Shown: positions 45,145 through 54,546 of the stretch, piece after piece
Position numbering within the stretch: the stretch's first letter is position 1
How the letters are laid out: each line of letters begins with the position of its first letter
Position numbers and translations under genes: made by a program
The notes under the pieces: model-generated
What the model saw: the letters and a program-made list of their open reading frames with translations, nothing else
The model's database searches: none
Told to the model about the DNA's origin: nothing
Source of the DNA: Pricia antarctica
GTDB taxonomy: Bacteria > Bacteroidota > Bacteroidia > Flavobacteriales > Flavobacteriaceae
Direction: 5' to 3'
Length of the DNA: 64,000 nucleotides
Assembly: GCF_900101815.1 (NCBI RefSeq)
Contig: NZ_FNAO01000009.1
Span: forward strand, 62,001 to 126,000

Positions 45145-45378
45145 ATGTCAGACATTGCATCAAGAGTAAAAGCTATCATCGTTGATAAATTGGGTGTTGA
45201 TGAAAACGAAGTGGTAACCGAAGCTAGCTTTACGAACGACCTCGGGGCAGATTCTTTGGATACCGTGGAATTAATCATGGAATTCGAAAAGGAATTTGAT
45301 ATTCAGATCCCTGATGATCAAGCCGAGAATATCGCAACCGTAGGCCAAGCTATCAGTTATATAGAAGAAGCGAAGTAA
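45145..45378 (+). CDS. acpP: Acyl carrier protein
   Basis: A 77-residue acidic helical protein that carries fatty acyl intermediates on a phosphopantetheine arm attached to S37 in [15 protein letters not shown]. It is followed at once by a strong hairpin terminator and then fabF, giving the usual acpP-fabF-rnc order of flavobacteria. Confidence 0.98.
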   Translation: MSDIASRVKAIIVDKLGVDENEVVTEASFTNDLGADSLDTVELIMEFEKEFDIQIPDDQAENIATVGQAISYIEEAK

Positions 45379-45406
45379 TTTTTATGATTTCTTGAAGAAA
45401 TCCTAA

Positions 45407-45447
45407 AATATCCATGCGGTACCTCTATCGCATGGATATTTTTTTTT
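45407..45447 (+). terminator. Strong terminator between acpP and fabF
   Basis: Perfect 12-bp stem AATATCCATGCG / CGCATGGATATT with a 10-nt loop and a run of T. It lies inside the acpP-fabF gap and should reduce read-through from the highly expressed acpP. Confidence 0.88.
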
Positions 45448-45471
45448 AATTTACAACCAAAACCAAGTCCA

Positions 45472-46725
45472 ATGGAGTTAAAGCGAGTTGTGGTTACCGG
45501 GCTGGGCGCCTTAACGCCTATCGGCAACAATATCGATGAATATTGGGAAGCTTTAAAAAACGGCAAGAGCGGTTCTGCTCCCGTGACCTATTATGATACC
45601 GAAAAATTCAAGGTCAAATTCGCCTGTGAACTGAAAAATTTCAATCCTGAGGATCATTTTGATCGCAAGGAAGCACGGAAATTGGATCGTTTTGCACAAT
45701 ATGCGCTCGTTTCATCCGACGAAGCTATAGCAGATTCAAAATTAGACTTGAACGTAGTTGATAAATTCAGGGTCGGAGTCATCTGGGGCGCCGGTATCGG
45801 AGGTCTGGAAACCTTTCAGAACGAGGTAATGAACTTTGCCAACGGTGACGGTACGCCGCGTTTCAATCCTTTCTTTATCCCAAAAATGATTGCGGATATC
45901 GCTCCGGGCCATATTTCGATCAAGCACGGCTTCATGGGGCCGAACTATACTACGGTCTCCGCCTGCGCATCTGCCGCGAATGCCATGATCGACGCCCTGA
46001 ACTATATTCGTTTGGGACATTGTGACGTGATTGTCACCGGTGGCAGCGAGGCAGCGGTAACTATTGCCGGCATGGGCGGTTTTGGAGCCATGCATGCCCT
46101 AAGTACCAGAAACGACAGTCCCGAAACGGCATCCAGGCCATTTGATGCAACCCGAGACGGCTTTGTTTTAGGAGAAGGGGCAGGAGCTCTGATCTTGGAA
46201 GAATTTGAACACGCCAAGGCCAGAGGTGCCAAAATATATGCCGAAGTAGCCGGCGGTGGACTTTCAAGCGATGCCTATCACATGACAGCACCCCACCCCG
46301 ATGGCATCGGAGTAGTACAGGTCATGAAAAATTGCCTACGCGATGCGGGACTGAAACCTGAGGATGTCGATGCCATAAACACACACGGAACCTCAACCCC
46401 CTTAGGTGACGTTGCCGAACTAAAGGCCATTGTAGAGGTTTTCGGAGACCATGCACCGGATATCAATATTAATTCCACCAAATCGATGACCGGACATTTG
46501 TTGGGTGCCGCAGGTGCCATTGAGGCCATCGCCTCCATTTTGGCCATGAAACATAGTATCGTACCGCCGACCATCAACCATACAACGGTCGATGAAAATA
46601 TTGACCCGAGGTTAAACCTAACCCTTAACGAAGCGCAAAAACGAGAGGTCAATGTAGCTTTGAGCAATACCTTCGGATTTGGCGGCCACAACGCGTGTGT
46701 GATATTTAAAAAAATTAGCCAGTAA
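45472..46725 (+). CDS. fabF: 3-oxoacyl-ACP synthase II
   Basis: Condenses malonyl-ACP with acyl-ACP in fatty acid elongation. The 417-residue product has the Cys-His-His triad: C165 in TTVSACASAANAM, His in NTHGTSTPLGD and His in MTGHLLGAAG, plus the C-terminal NTFGFGGHNACVIF. It lies 5 nt before rnc. Confidence 0.97.
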   Translation: MELKRVVVTGLGALTPIGNNIDEYWEALKNGKSGSAPVTYYDTEKFKVKFACELKNFNPEDHFDRKEARKLDRFAQYALVSSDEAIADSKLDLNVVDKFRVGVIWGAGIGGLETFQNEVMNFANGDGTPRFNPFFIPKMIADIAPGHISIKHGFMGPNYTTVSACASAANAMIDALNYIRLGHCDVIVTGGSEAAVTIAGMGGFGAMHALSTRNDSPETASRPFDATRDGFVLGEGAGALILEEFEHAKARGAKIYAEVAGGGLSSDAYHMTAPHPDGIGVVQVMKNCLRDAGLKPEDVDAINTHGTSTPLGDVAELKAIVEVFGDHAPDININSTKSMTGHLLGAAGAIEAIASILAMKHSIVPPTINHTTVDENIDPRLNLTLNEAQKREVNVALSNTFGFGGHNACVIFKKISQ

Positions 46726-46730
46726 ATTCC

Positions 46731-47468
46731 ATGGGGTTTTCATCCAAAATATTCGGTTCCCATTCTAAAAAGGATGGGGATTTTTTTATAGGGATGACCA
46801 AAATCCTCGGTTTTAAACCGAAAAAATTAGATTGCTACCAAAAGGCCTTCTTACATCGGTCCGCCAACGAAAAGGACGAGGATGGAATCCCTATGAACTA
46901 CGAGCGTTTAGAGTTTCTGGGCGATTCGATGCTCGGCACCATTATCTCACGACATCTTTTCATCGAAGTTCCGGAAGGTGACGAAGGTTATCTGACGAAA
47001 ATGCGGTCAAAAATCGTTAGCCGTAAACATTTGAACCAATTGGGTAAAGATCTGGGGCTTATCGATTTCGTGAAAAGCCGGATACCTAAATCGAATTTTG
47101 GTGACAACATACATGGTAATGTCTTCGAAGCACTGGTAGGGGCGATTTATATGGATCGGGGCTATAACTACTGCCAGAAATTCATTCATGAAAAAGTGAT
47201 AGCCCCTTATGTAGATATCGAACAGCTTGAGGGCAAGGTCATCAGCTATAAAAGTTTGATTATTGAGTGGTGCCAGAAACAAAAAAAATCATTTGATTAC
47301 GAGGTATACGACGACACGGGCAAAGACGCCCTGAAGCACTTTGCCGTTAAGCTGACCATAGAAGACCAGATTGTTGCAAAGGCACGGGCTACGTCAAAAA
47401 AGAAGGCCGAGGAGAAAGCGTCGAAACGGGCCTATTATGCGTTACAGGACAAGATGGGGAAATCGTGA
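46731..47468 (+). CDS. rnc: Ribonuclease III
   Basis: Cleaves double-stranded RNA in rRNA and mRNA processing. The 245-residue product has the signature NYERLEFLGDSMLG (57-70), the second acidic patch VFEALVGAIYMDRG and a C-terminal dsRNA-binding domain (YKSLIIEWCQKQKKSFDYEVYD...KKKAEEKASKRAYYAL). It is 5 nt after fabF and 15 nt before the next gene, so it belongs to a longer operon. Confidence 0.96.
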   Translation: MGFSSKIFGSHSKKDGDFFIGMTKILGFKPKKLDCYQKAFLHRSANEKDEDGIPMNYERLEFLGDSMLGTIISRHLFIEVPEGDEGYLTKMRSKIVSRKHLNQLGKDLGLIDFVKSRIPKSNFGDNIHGNVFEALVGAIYMDRGYNYCQKFIHEKVIAPYVDIEQLEGKVISYKSLIIEWCQKQKKSFDYEVYDDTGKDALKHFAVKLTIEDQIVAKARATSKKKAEEKASKRAYYALQDKMGKS

Positions 47469-47483
47469 GCAATATGGCGTTTG

Positions 47484-48020
47484 ATGAAAAGCGATGTGGG
47501 CATTGCCTTAAAAAATCTTATATTTGCGGTTTCCACCCTGATGGCAGCAGTACACAAACTTACGGAAGATTTGTATGAAGATTCCTTCGACCTTATTGCC
47601 CTACATACCAGTCTTGAAGACTTCGCATTGGGGTATGCCCTCAACCTTGCGCTGAAATCCAACTTTAAAAGACGGCGGAGAGATCTCGATATTTCCGCTC
47701 GAGTAACGATTCCAATCTTTGAATGGAAGGATGACTTGAACGACCGATATTGGACTTTCTTTACCAACAAGGGAATAAGTCAAGACGTGGTGGCAGAAAA
47801 TGGTTTTTTTAAGGAAGAACCATCCTACCGAAATTACCATATGATTTCGGAATATCGCGAAGTCGATTATTTTTTAAAGATAGAACAAGACGGTTCGGAA
47901 AGCCATCGCCAGGCAGAGAACGAAAAAATCACCACAAGGTTACTCACCATATCCAAAGTGATTACGGCCTATACTGTGGAAACCCAAAAACTGAAATCTA
48001 AAAATAATTTAATTTTTTAA
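47484..48020 (+). CDS. IPExxxVDY family protein
   Basis: 178 residues. The segment MISEYREVDYFLKIEQD fits the family's IPExxxVDY block, with Ser in place of Pro. The segment before it (FALGYALNLALKSNFKRRRRDLDI...IPIFEWKDD) is also typical. The family is conserved between rnc and pyk in Bacteroidota, and its role is unknown. The gene begins 15 nt after rnc and ends 4 nt before pyk. Confidence 0.85.
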   Translation: MKSDVGIALKNLIFAVSTLMAAVHKLTEDLYEDSFDLIALHTSLEDFALGYALNLALKSNFKRRRRDLDISARVTIPIFEWKDDLNDRYWTFFTNKGISQDVVAENGFFKEEPSYRNYHMISEYREVDYFLKIEQDGSESHRQAENEKITTRLLTISKVITAYTVETQKLKSKNNLIF

Positions 48021-48024
48021 AGCA

Positions 48025-49467
48025 ATGCCAGTACAAAAAAAGACGAAGATAGTTGCCACCCTAGGGCCAGCTACCAGCACGAAAGAAGTGCTTCGCAAAA
48101 TGATCGAAGCCGGTGTAGACGTATTCCGCATTAATTTTTCGCATGCCAATTACGATGATGTAACCGCCCGCATCAAGATGATTCGGGAACTTAACGAAGA
48201 ATTAGGCAGCAATACTTCAATTTTGGCCGACTTGCAGGGTCCTAAGTTGCGAGTGGGCGTCATGGCCGGCGAAGTAGTCGTAGCACCGGGCGACGAGATA
48301 ACCTTTGTGACCGGTAAACCCTTCGAGGGCAACTCCGAAAGGGTGTATATGAACTACGCCACCTTTCCTCAGGATGTGAAGTCGGGTGAACGTATCTTAT
48401 TGGACGATGGAAAACTGATTTTCGAGGTGGTTTCTACGGATGGCAAGTCAGAGGTGAAGGCAAAAGTTGTTCAGGGCGGCCCGTTGAAATCAAAAAAAGG
48501 GGTCAATTTACCCAATACCAACATATCGCTACCGGCATTGACCGAAAAGGATATCAAAGATGCCGAATTCGCAGTTTCCCAGAACGTAGATTGGATGGCC
48601 CTTTCATTTGTACGCTTCAGTCAAGACCTTATCGATCTTCAAAATATCATAAGCCAACATTCGGAGCATAAGATTCCGATCATCGCAAAAATCGAAAAAC
48701 CTGAGGCTGTCCAAAACATTGATAAGATTGTAGCCTATTGCGACGGATTGATGGTAGCTCGCGGCGATCTTGGTGTCGAAGTGCCCGCCCAAGAAGTTCC
48801 GCTTATTCAAAAACATTTGGTGCTCACGGCGAAAAAAGCCAGGATTCCCGTCATTATCGCCACCCAGATGATGGAAACTATGATTACAAGCCTTACGCCT
48901 ACCAGAGCCGAGGTAAATGACGTAGCCAACTCTGTTATGGACGGTGCCGATGCCGTAATGTTATCGGGCGAGACTTCGGTTGGCAACTACCCAGTTGAAG
49001 TGATCGAGAAAATGACAAGCATTTTACAGAGTGTCGAAAATTCGGAGCTCATTCATGTACCTCATGACCCGCCACATATTCGTACGAAACGCTATATCAC
49101 CAAATCAGTCTGCTATCACGCTGCCATCATGGCCAATGAAATCAAGGCCAAAGCGATATCTACACTTACCAATAGCGGATATACGGCATTTCAAATTTCC
49201 GCTTGGCGGCCTAGCGCCCATATCTTGGTCTTTACCTCCAACAAGCGGATATTGACGCAATTAAACCTACTATGGGGGGTAAAAGCCTTTTATTATGACC
49301 GATACGTCTCTACGGACGAGACCATCGAAGATGTGAATCGAATCGCCTGTCAAAAAGGATTTTTAGAAATCGGAGATATGCTCATCAGCTTAGCGGCAAT
49401 GCCCATTAAGGACAAGGGAATGGTCAACACCTTGAGAGTTACCGAAATAGAGAGCGATGATTTTTAA
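48025..49467 (+). CDS. pyk: Pyruvate kinase
   Basis: Makes pyruvate and ATP from phosphoenolpyruvate and ADP. The 480-residue product shows KTKIVATLGPATS, VFRINFSHANYDD, LADLQGPKLRVG, the catalytic Lys/Glu region IIAKIEKPEAVQNIDKI, MVARGDLGVEVP, TQMMETMITSLTPTRAEVNDVANSVMDGADAVMLSGET and an allosteric C-terminal domain. It is the last gene of the fabF-rnc-IPExxxVDY operon. Confidence 0.97.
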   Translation: MPVQKKTKIVATLGPATSTKEVLRKMIEAGVDVFRINFSHANYDDVTARIKMIRELNEELGSNTSILADLQGPKLRVGVMAGEVVVAPGDEITFVTGKPFEGNSERVYMNYATFPQDVKSGERILLDDGKLIFEVVSTDGKSEVKAKVVQGGPLKSKKGVNLPNTNISLPALTEKDIKDAEFAVSQNVDWMALSFVRFSQDLIDLQNIISQHSEHKIPIIAKIEKPEAVQNIDKIVAYCDGLMVARGDLGVEVPAQEVPLIQKHLVLTAKKARIPVIIATQMMETMITSLTPTRAEVNDVANSVMDGADAVMLSGETSVGNYPVEVIEKMTSILQSVENSELIHVPHDPPHIRTKRYITKSVCYHAAIMANEIKAKAISTLTNSGYTAFQISAWRPSAHILVFTSNKRILTQLNLLWGVKAFYYDRYVSTDETIEDVNRIACQKGFLEIGDMLISLAAMPIKDKGMVNTLRVTEIESDDF

Positions 49468-49550
49468 AATCAGGGAAAAGAAATAAAAAAACCAAGTAAA
49501 GAAAGTTTGATATTACGCATAACGTAACTTCAATTTACACCAAGAGCTTA

Positions 49551-49593
49551 AAATTTCCAGTTTTGGAATTTGGAAATTGGTACTTGGGATTTC
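49551..49593. repeat. GGAATTT-type simple repeat
   Basis: AATTT / TTGGAATTTGGAAATTGG units between pyk and the PAS gene, similar to those at 518-545 and 35251-35284. Confidence 0.45.
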
Positions 49594-50106
49594 TTAAGCG
49601 ACCTCTTTTTCGTAGGCAATGAAATTTACCAGTTCACCGCTAGTGTCGAATATAGGTTCGCCCGTAATCCAGCAATTATAGGCGCTTCCGTCTTTTCTAT
49701 AATTTAGGATTACAGCCTCGAACGGTTTTCGGTTTTCTACCGCTTTTCGAATTTGTCCCGCGGTCTTTTCACTCGTTTCTTTGCCTTGGAACATTTTCGG
49801 TCTTTTGCCCAGAATTTCATGAGGAGAATAACCGTTCATGTGAACTATGTTATTTGTGGCATGTACAATATTCAGTTGGGTATCCGTAACCAGAATGACC
49901 TGCTCTTTCTGTAATAAGGCTTCATTGAACTTTGAGGTGTACGACCATTTGTTGTCTTCGGACAAACGCAGTAAAGCAATGACATCATCGTGATTTTTGC
50001 AAAGATTATCAAAATATAGTCCATAAATATCCCACGACATAAGGGGCAGACTCTTCAGATCCAATGCACTGTAATATCGATATGCAGCGTTATCATACTC
50101 TTTCAT
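49594..50106 (-). CDS. Stand-alone PAS protein, LOV-like without the photoactive Cys
   Basis: 170 residues. After an N-terminal helical segment (1-65) comes a PAS fold (about 66-168) with the LOV-type layout ILVTDTQLNIVHATNNIVHMNGYSPHEILGK...QG...YRKDGSAYNCWITGEPI. In true LOV photoreceptors the helix reads GxNCRFLQG; here it is GKRPKMFQG (100-108) with Pro103 in the Cys position, so no flavin-cysteinyl adduct can form. There is no output domain. It may bind flavin, haem or a partner protein. Stand-alone gene. Confidence 0.8.
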   Translation of the reverse strand: MKEYDNAAYRYYSALDLKSLPLMSWDIYGLYFDNLCKNHDDVIALLRLSEDNKWSYTSKFNEALLQKEQVILVTDTQLNIVHATNNIVHMNGYSPHEILGKRPKMFQGKETSEKTAGQIRKAVENRKPFEAVILNYRKDGSAYNCWITGEPIFDTSGELVNFIAYEKEVA

Positions 50107-50279
50107 GAAATCTTCTTGGTTGGATTAATTGTAAAAATAGCTATAAATCCATCAATACTACGCAAACTAACTTTGTTTAACAAATATGAGACTTCGATTA
50201 ACAGTATTATTGTCCGTTTAAACCCGTCCTTTTAATTCTTTTTTGTGATTTAACAGCGTATTTTGCCTGAGTGTAGTGG

Positions 50280-50287
50280 TATTTTTG
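50280..50287 (+). promoter_or_regulatory. Promoter -7 element of the small exporter gene
   Basis: TATTTTTG matches TAnnTTTG and lies 17 nt before the chosen ATG at 50305; it falls inside the longer in-frame extension to 50263. Confidence 0.5.
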
Positions 50288-50304
50288 CGTATTCTAAATT
50301 ACCT

Positions 50305-50763
50305 ATGCTAGTAGATTTGATCATTGCGGTACTTTGGAGCCTGTCTCCCTTTGGGGAGGCCAAGGTAGGTATCCCCTACGGTTTGCTGAAGGGTCATAAC
50401 ATTTATCTTGTGTTTATAGTCTGCTTTTTGGCCAATCTGTTGGTGTTCCCCATGATGATGTTCTTTCTTGAAAAGATAAATAGCTATTTTCTGCGCTGGG
50501 TCTTTTATAAAAAATCGGCCATCTTCGTTGCGAGAAGGGCAAAGACCGGATCGGGAGCGAAAATACAGCGTTTCGGGTTTTGGGGGCTCATTCTGTTCGT
50601 CATGATTCCTTTACCAGGTACCGGTGTCTATGCGGGTAGTATCGTCACCTATCTATTTAAAATTGAAAAGCAGAAAGCATTTTGGGCGAATGCCATAGGT
50701 ATTTTCTTCTCTTCGGTCATTATTTGGTTGGCCACCTTGGCCTCGATTAAAGGCATGTCGTAA
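50305..50763 (+). CDS. Small multidrug export protein family membrane protein
   Basis: 152 residues with four hydrophobic segments. SPFGEAKVGIPYGLLKGHN near the start and FWGLILFVMIPLPGTGVYAGSIVTYLF in the second half match the small multidrug export (COG2426-like) family. These are putative inner membrane transporters with little experimental data. The start is set by the promoter element. Confidence 0.82.
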   Translation: MLVDLIIAVLWSLSPFGEAKVGIPYGLLKGHNIYLVFIVCFLANLLVFPMMMFFLEKINSYFLRWVFYKKSAIFVARRAKTGSGAKIQRFGFWGLILFVMIPLPGTGVYAGSIVTYLFKIEKQKAFWANAIGIFFSSVIIWLATLASIKGMS

Positions 50764-50806
50764 AATACACGATTGCCTTATGCTCTATTTCGGCTTTAAC
50801 TCAACA

Positions 50807-51256
50807 CTAGTGCACACTTAAAATCTCTGTGATAGTATTATGAAATAGGAAAGTATCACCAGCTGATTTTCCAAGCAATAAACGTCCTATAGGCGTATCG
50901 GCAGAAATACAGAATACGTTACTACTATCATCTTCAAATTGTCCTGCAGAAATAGCCAAAAAATAATCGGCTTTCGAGGTCTTGACCCAACTGCCCAAAC
51001 CAGCGATTTGTGAAGCTTTTTCAAAAGGTACTTTCAACAGCACTTGTTTCGTTCTTTCGGCTTCCGCGAGCTGTTGCCCTAGCCTTTCACGTTCCAGTTG
51101 CAGCATCGCTCGAGCGGTTTCGTGCTTGTCGCCTGCACTACTCTTGGTTTCCGAGGCAAGGGATTCCTGTATATCGCGAATGTTTTTTTGGATACGGCTT
51201 ATACGGCCCTCGATGAAGGTTTGGCAATAGTTGAAGAGGATTTGTTTTGATGGCAT
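50807..51256 (-). CDS. GreA/GreB family transcription factor-like protein
   Basis: 149 residues: an N-terminal coiled coil (about 1-75; ISRIQKNIRDIQESL...LQLERERLGQQLAEAERTK) and a C-terminal FKBP-like Gre domain (LGSWVKTSKADYFLAIS...ISADTPIGRLLLGKSAGDTFLF). The SSAGDKHETA stretch at the coiled-coil tip is common in this Bacteroidota group. The basic or acidic tip residues needed for RNA polymerase cleavage stimulation are not obvious, so it may modulate polymerase differently. Confidence 0.8.
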   Translation of the reverse strand: MPSKQILFNYCQTFIEGRISRIQKNIRDIQESLASETKSSAGDKHETARAMLQLERERLGQQLAEAERTKQVLLKVPFEKASQIAGLGSWVKTSKADYFLAISAGQFEDDSSNVFCISADTPIGRLLLGKSAGDTFLFHNTITEILSVH

Positions 51257-51400
51257 GTTTTGATTTTAATCTCACGGGTCTAATAGAGTTCCCGTTTCAC
51301 ATTTGACCCCGAGCCTCCAACGAGAAAGTAAAGGTCTGCACCCTTAAATACCATGACAACATACTTGTCGATTTCAAAATCAGTAGTATCGATGAAACGG

Positions 51401-52513
51401 TCAAACCAAATCTGCCAATTCCTTTCCGACCAAACTACCAATGGCAATGCCCATACCCCCCAATCGAACTCCACAAAACACATGTTCGGAAATTTGTTTT
51501 ACAATAGGCCGCTTCTGGTCGCCCACCCCCATAATACCGCTCCACCTTCGATCAATTTGAAATGGCGTATCGGGCAGAATGACTTCCTTGAGCAATTTTT
51601 CCAACTCGGTTTGAATGTGTTCAGTTTGTTCGAATACTGTCGTTTCCTCGGTTTTGAGATCAAGATTTCTGCCGCCGCCGAGCAAAATACGGTCGTCGAT
51701 ATTTCTAAAGTAATAATAGCCCTCATCAAAATGAAAGGTGCCTTTAATGGAAAGGTTTTGGATAGGTTTAGTAATCAAGACCTGGGCCCTTGCGGGTTTT
51801 ATGCGTTCGTTCAAAAGTTGGGACGCAAAGCCATTGGTGGCAATAAGCAGCTTTTTTGTCTTGAATTCGAAGCGGTCGGTGCTGACCGCAATATGCGATG
51901 TATCATCCGAAAAATCTTGTACGGAAATCCCGTTCAGAACGATAATGCCTTGATTTTGGACAAGCCGTAGTAGCTGGGCCATCATTTTACCGGTATCCAA
52001 TTGAGCTTCTAAGGTATTCGTGATGTACTTGTCCTGAATGTTCTTGAAGTGAAATGTATTCGGATGTTCATGAAAGGCATCATTACCAAAAACGGGATGC
52101 AACAGCCTGTTGATTTCATCCCTTTTATTGCGGCAGGCCTGAAATAATGGCACATCTTTCTCCAAGAACAACTCATGCCCGCCAAGTTGTTGGAAATCGA
52201 GAACTTTGTCACCTAGTGTCCTCCGAAGCAATTGTATGCCGTTCCATCTTTTTTGAACTAGTCCGAAAACCTCTTCTTCAGAATGATGTTTCAGGTCCGA
52301 TATGATTTCAGAAAGACTTCCAAAACAAGCGAAGCCCGCATTTTTGGTGCTAGCACCTTGCGGTAAAAATCCCTTTTCGAGAACAAGTATTTTAGCTTCC
52401 GGAAAGCGCTGTTTGAGGTGTAGCGCACAGTTGAGACCTACGATACCGCTGCCCACGATCGTGAAATCGGTGTTGGAGAGCCAGGTTTTGTATTCCCAGT
52501 AGCTGAGGTTCAT
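51401..52513 (-). CDS. FAD-dependent amine oxidase-type oxidoreductase (DAO family)
   Basis: 370 residues beginning with an FAD-binding Rossmann motif (DFTIVGSGIVGLNCALHLKQRFPEAKILVLEKG), then GASTKNAGFACFGS, and a GGGRNLD / RRWSGIMGVGDQKRP pair near the C-terminus. This is the layout of D-amino acid and glycine oxidase-like enzymes (DadA/ThiO type); the substrate is unknown. The ATG at 52513 lies 10 nt downstream of accC, so it is probably co-transcribed with the fatty acid genes. Confidence 0.87.
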   Translation of the reverse strand: MNLSYWEYKTWLSNTDFTIVGSGIVGLNCALHLKQRFPEAKILVLEKGFLPQGASTKNAGFACFGSLSEIISDLKHHSEEEVFGLVQKRWNGIQLLRRTLGDKVLDFQQLGGHELFLEKDVPLFQACRNKRDEINRLLHPVFGNDAFHEHPNTFHFKNIQDKYITNTLEAQLDTGKMMAQLLRLVQNQGIIVLNGISVQDFSDDTSHIAVSTDRFEFKTKKLLIATNGFASQLLNERIKPARAQVLITKPIQNLSIKGTFHFDEGYYYFRNIDDRILLGGGRNLDLKTEETTVFEQTEHIQTELEKLLKEVILPDTPFQIDRRWSGIMGVGDQKRPIVKQISEHVFCGVRLGGMGIAIGSLVGKELADLV

Positions 52514-52522
52514 GGACAACGA

Positions 52523-53875
52523 TTACTCCTCCGCCTGTGGCTCCATCTTAAAGTCGTCCATAAACGCGGTCGTGTAGTTGCCCGCCAGATAATCGGGATG
52601 GTCCATCAACTGCCTGTGAAAGGGAATGGTCGTCTTTACGCCTTCGATTACAAATTCGTCCAAAGAGCGTCTCATTTTGTTGATGGCCTCCTCACGGGTC
52701 TGAGCCGTGGTTATGAGCTTGGCGATCATGCTATCGTAATTGGGCGGAATACTGTACCCGCTATAGACATGCGTATCCATTCGTACCCCGTGTCCTCCGG
52801 GGATATGTAAGGTCGTTATCCTTCCCGGGGATGGTCTGAAATTGTTATAGGGATCCTCGGCATTAATCCGGCATTCGATAGAGTGCAGTTTCGGAAGATA
52901 GTTTTTTCCGGAGATAGGGACTCCGCCGGCTACCAATATCTGTTCTCGAATCAAATCATAATCGATGACCTGCTCGGTAATCGGATGCTCGACCTGAATA
53001 CGGGTGTTCATTTCCATAAAATAGAAATTCCGGTGTTTGTCGACCAAAAATTCAATAGTACCGGCGCCTTCGTATTTAATAAATTCCGCTGCTTTGACCG
53101 CTGCTTTTCCCATGGCTTCCCGTAGCTTGTCGGTCATAAAGGGAGAAGGCGTTTCTTCGGTCAATTTTTGATGGCGGCGCTGAATAGAACAATCCCGCTC
53201 TGATAGATGGCAGGCTTTTCCATATTGATCACCTACTATCTGAATCTCGATATGTCTTGGCTCTTCGATGAGTTTTTCCATGTACATATCGCCGTTGCCG
53301 AATGCAGCGGAGGCTTCTTTAACGGCACTTTCAAAAAGGGCATCCATTTCCTCCGCTTTCCTCACGGCACGCATACCCTTGCCACCGCCGCCGGCGGTAG
53401 CCTTTATCATGACGGGGTAACCCATCTTTTTTGCGACTTTTCTGGCATCGGCAAGGTCTTTCAGCAAACCGTCGGAGCCCGGAACGGTCGGTACGCCCGC
53501 TTTCTTCATAGTAGCTTTTGCCGAGGCTTTATCGCCCATTCTGTCAATCTGCTCCCCAGATGCCCCGATAAATTTTATTTCGTGCTCGGCACAGATTTTC
53601 GAGAATTTGGAATTTTCGGATAAAAATCCGTAGCCGGGATGTATGGCATCGGCATTGGTAATCTCGGCCGCCGCAATGATATTGGGGATTTTAAGGTAGG
53701 ATTCGCTACTCGCCGCAGGGCCTATACAGACCGCCTCATCGGCAAAACGTACGTGCAGGCTTTCTTCATCGGCCTTGGAGTAGACCGCCACTGTTTTGAT
53801 GCCCATCTCTTTACAGGTACGGATGACCCGTAATGCAATTTCTCCCCTATTCGCTATCAATATTTTTTTGAACAT
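52523..53875 (-). CDS. accC: Acetyl-CoA carboxylase, biotin carboxylase subunit
   Basis: Carboxylates biotin on BCCP with ATP and bicarbonate. The 450-residue product has [36 protein letters not shown], the glycine-rich ATP-grasp loop [24 protein letters not shown], the [11 protein letters not shown] turn and [12 protein letters not shown]. It follows accB across a 127-nt gap that holds a dispersed repeat. Confidence 0.97.
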   Translation of the reverse strand: MFKKILIANRGEIALRVIRTCKEMGIKTVAVYSKADEESLHVRFADEAVCIGPAASSESYLKIPNIIAAAEITNADAIHPGYGFLSENSKFSKICAEHEIKFIGASGEQIDRMGDKASAKATMKKAGVPTVPGSDGLLKDLADARKVAKKMGYPVMIKATAGGGGKGMRAVRKAEEMDALFESAVKEASAAFGNGDMYMEKLIEEPRHIEIQIVGDQYGKACHLSERDCSIQRRHQKLTEETPSPFMTDKLREAMGKAAVKAAEFIKYEGAGTIEFLVDKHRNFYFMEMNTRIQVEHPITEQVIDYDLIREQILVAGGVPISGKNYLPKLHSIECRINAEDPYNNFRPSPGRITTLHIPGGHGVRMDTHVYSGYSIPPNYDSMIAKLITTAQTREEAINKMRRSLDEFVIEGVKTTIPFHRQLMDHPDYLAGNYTTAFMDDFKMEPQAEE

Positions 53876-53938
53876 GGTCTATTGAATTAATATTCGTGAA
53901 AACCAATTTGTCCCCGAGAGTTGGGGATGTGCTTGGCG

Positions 53939-53978
53939 CTTCGACTTCAGTTGATACCGAGAACAGCCAAAGTACTCA
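53939..53978. repeat. Dispersed palindromic repeat, copy 2
   Basis: CTTCGACTTCAGT then GAGAAC and CCAAAGTACTCA, aligned with the element at 21832-21870. It lies in the accB-accC gap and contains no gene. Confidence 0.55.
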
Positions 53979-54002
53979 GTGTAACAATTTTAGAATTTAC
54001 CT

Positions 54003-54500
54003 TTAGGAGGGGTCCACCATAAACAAAGGCTGATCAAACTCTACGGGCGAGGAATCCTCCACCAATATTTTCACGATTTTTCCAGAAACCTCGGATTCGA
54101 TATCGTTGAAAAGTTTCATCGCTTCGATCACGCAGAGCACATCGCCCTTTTTGATAGCGGAGCCCACTTCAACAAACGTATCTTTATCAGGGGACGGTTT
54201 TCGATAAAAAGTACCAATAATGGGCGACTTGATCGTAATGTACTTTGAATCGTCCTCCTTTTTATTCTCTTTGGATGCTTCGGAAGTAGCCGCTTCCCCG
54301 GCTTGTGCAGGTGGTGATGACGGTTGTGTCATCTGGGGCTGCCCCATAGGAATTTGCTGAATGTACGTGGGCTCGTGATGATCAGATTCCGCAGGGCCTG
54401 TCTTAATTGTAATCTTCAGATCGTCGGTTTCTAATTTTACCTCTCTGGCCCCTGACTTCGCAACGAATTTTATCAGGCTTTGAATTTCTTTTATATCCAT
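54003..54500 (-). CDS. accB: Biotin carboxyl carrier protein
   Basis: 165 residues: an N-terminal domain (1-35), a Pro/Gln/Ser-rich link (about 45-85) and a biotinyl domain (88-165) with the modified K129 in VIEAMKLFNDIE. It shuttles carboxylated biotin in acetyl-CoA carboxylase. Located 46 nt after fabH. Confidence 0.96.
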   Translation of the reverse strand: MDIKEIQSLIKFVAKSGAREVKLETDDLKITIKTGPAESDHHEPTYIQQIPMGQPQMTQPSSPPAQAGEAATSEASKENKKEDDSKYITIKSPIIGTFYRKPSPDKDTFVEVGSAIKKGDVLCVIEAMKLFNDIESEVSGKIVKILVEDSSPVEFDQPLFMVDPS

Positions 54501-54546
54501 GGAATTTGAATTTTATAGTGTTCGATCGGTTTTGTTCTGTTCTATT

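Noticed and set aside
49594-50106. Canonical LOV blue-light receptor
   Set aside because: The adduct-forming Cys is replaced by Pro103.
51280-51483. 67-codon minus-strand frame downstream of the FAD oxidoreductase
   Set aside because: It overlaps the oxidoreductase 3' end in another frame and shows no motif or start context.
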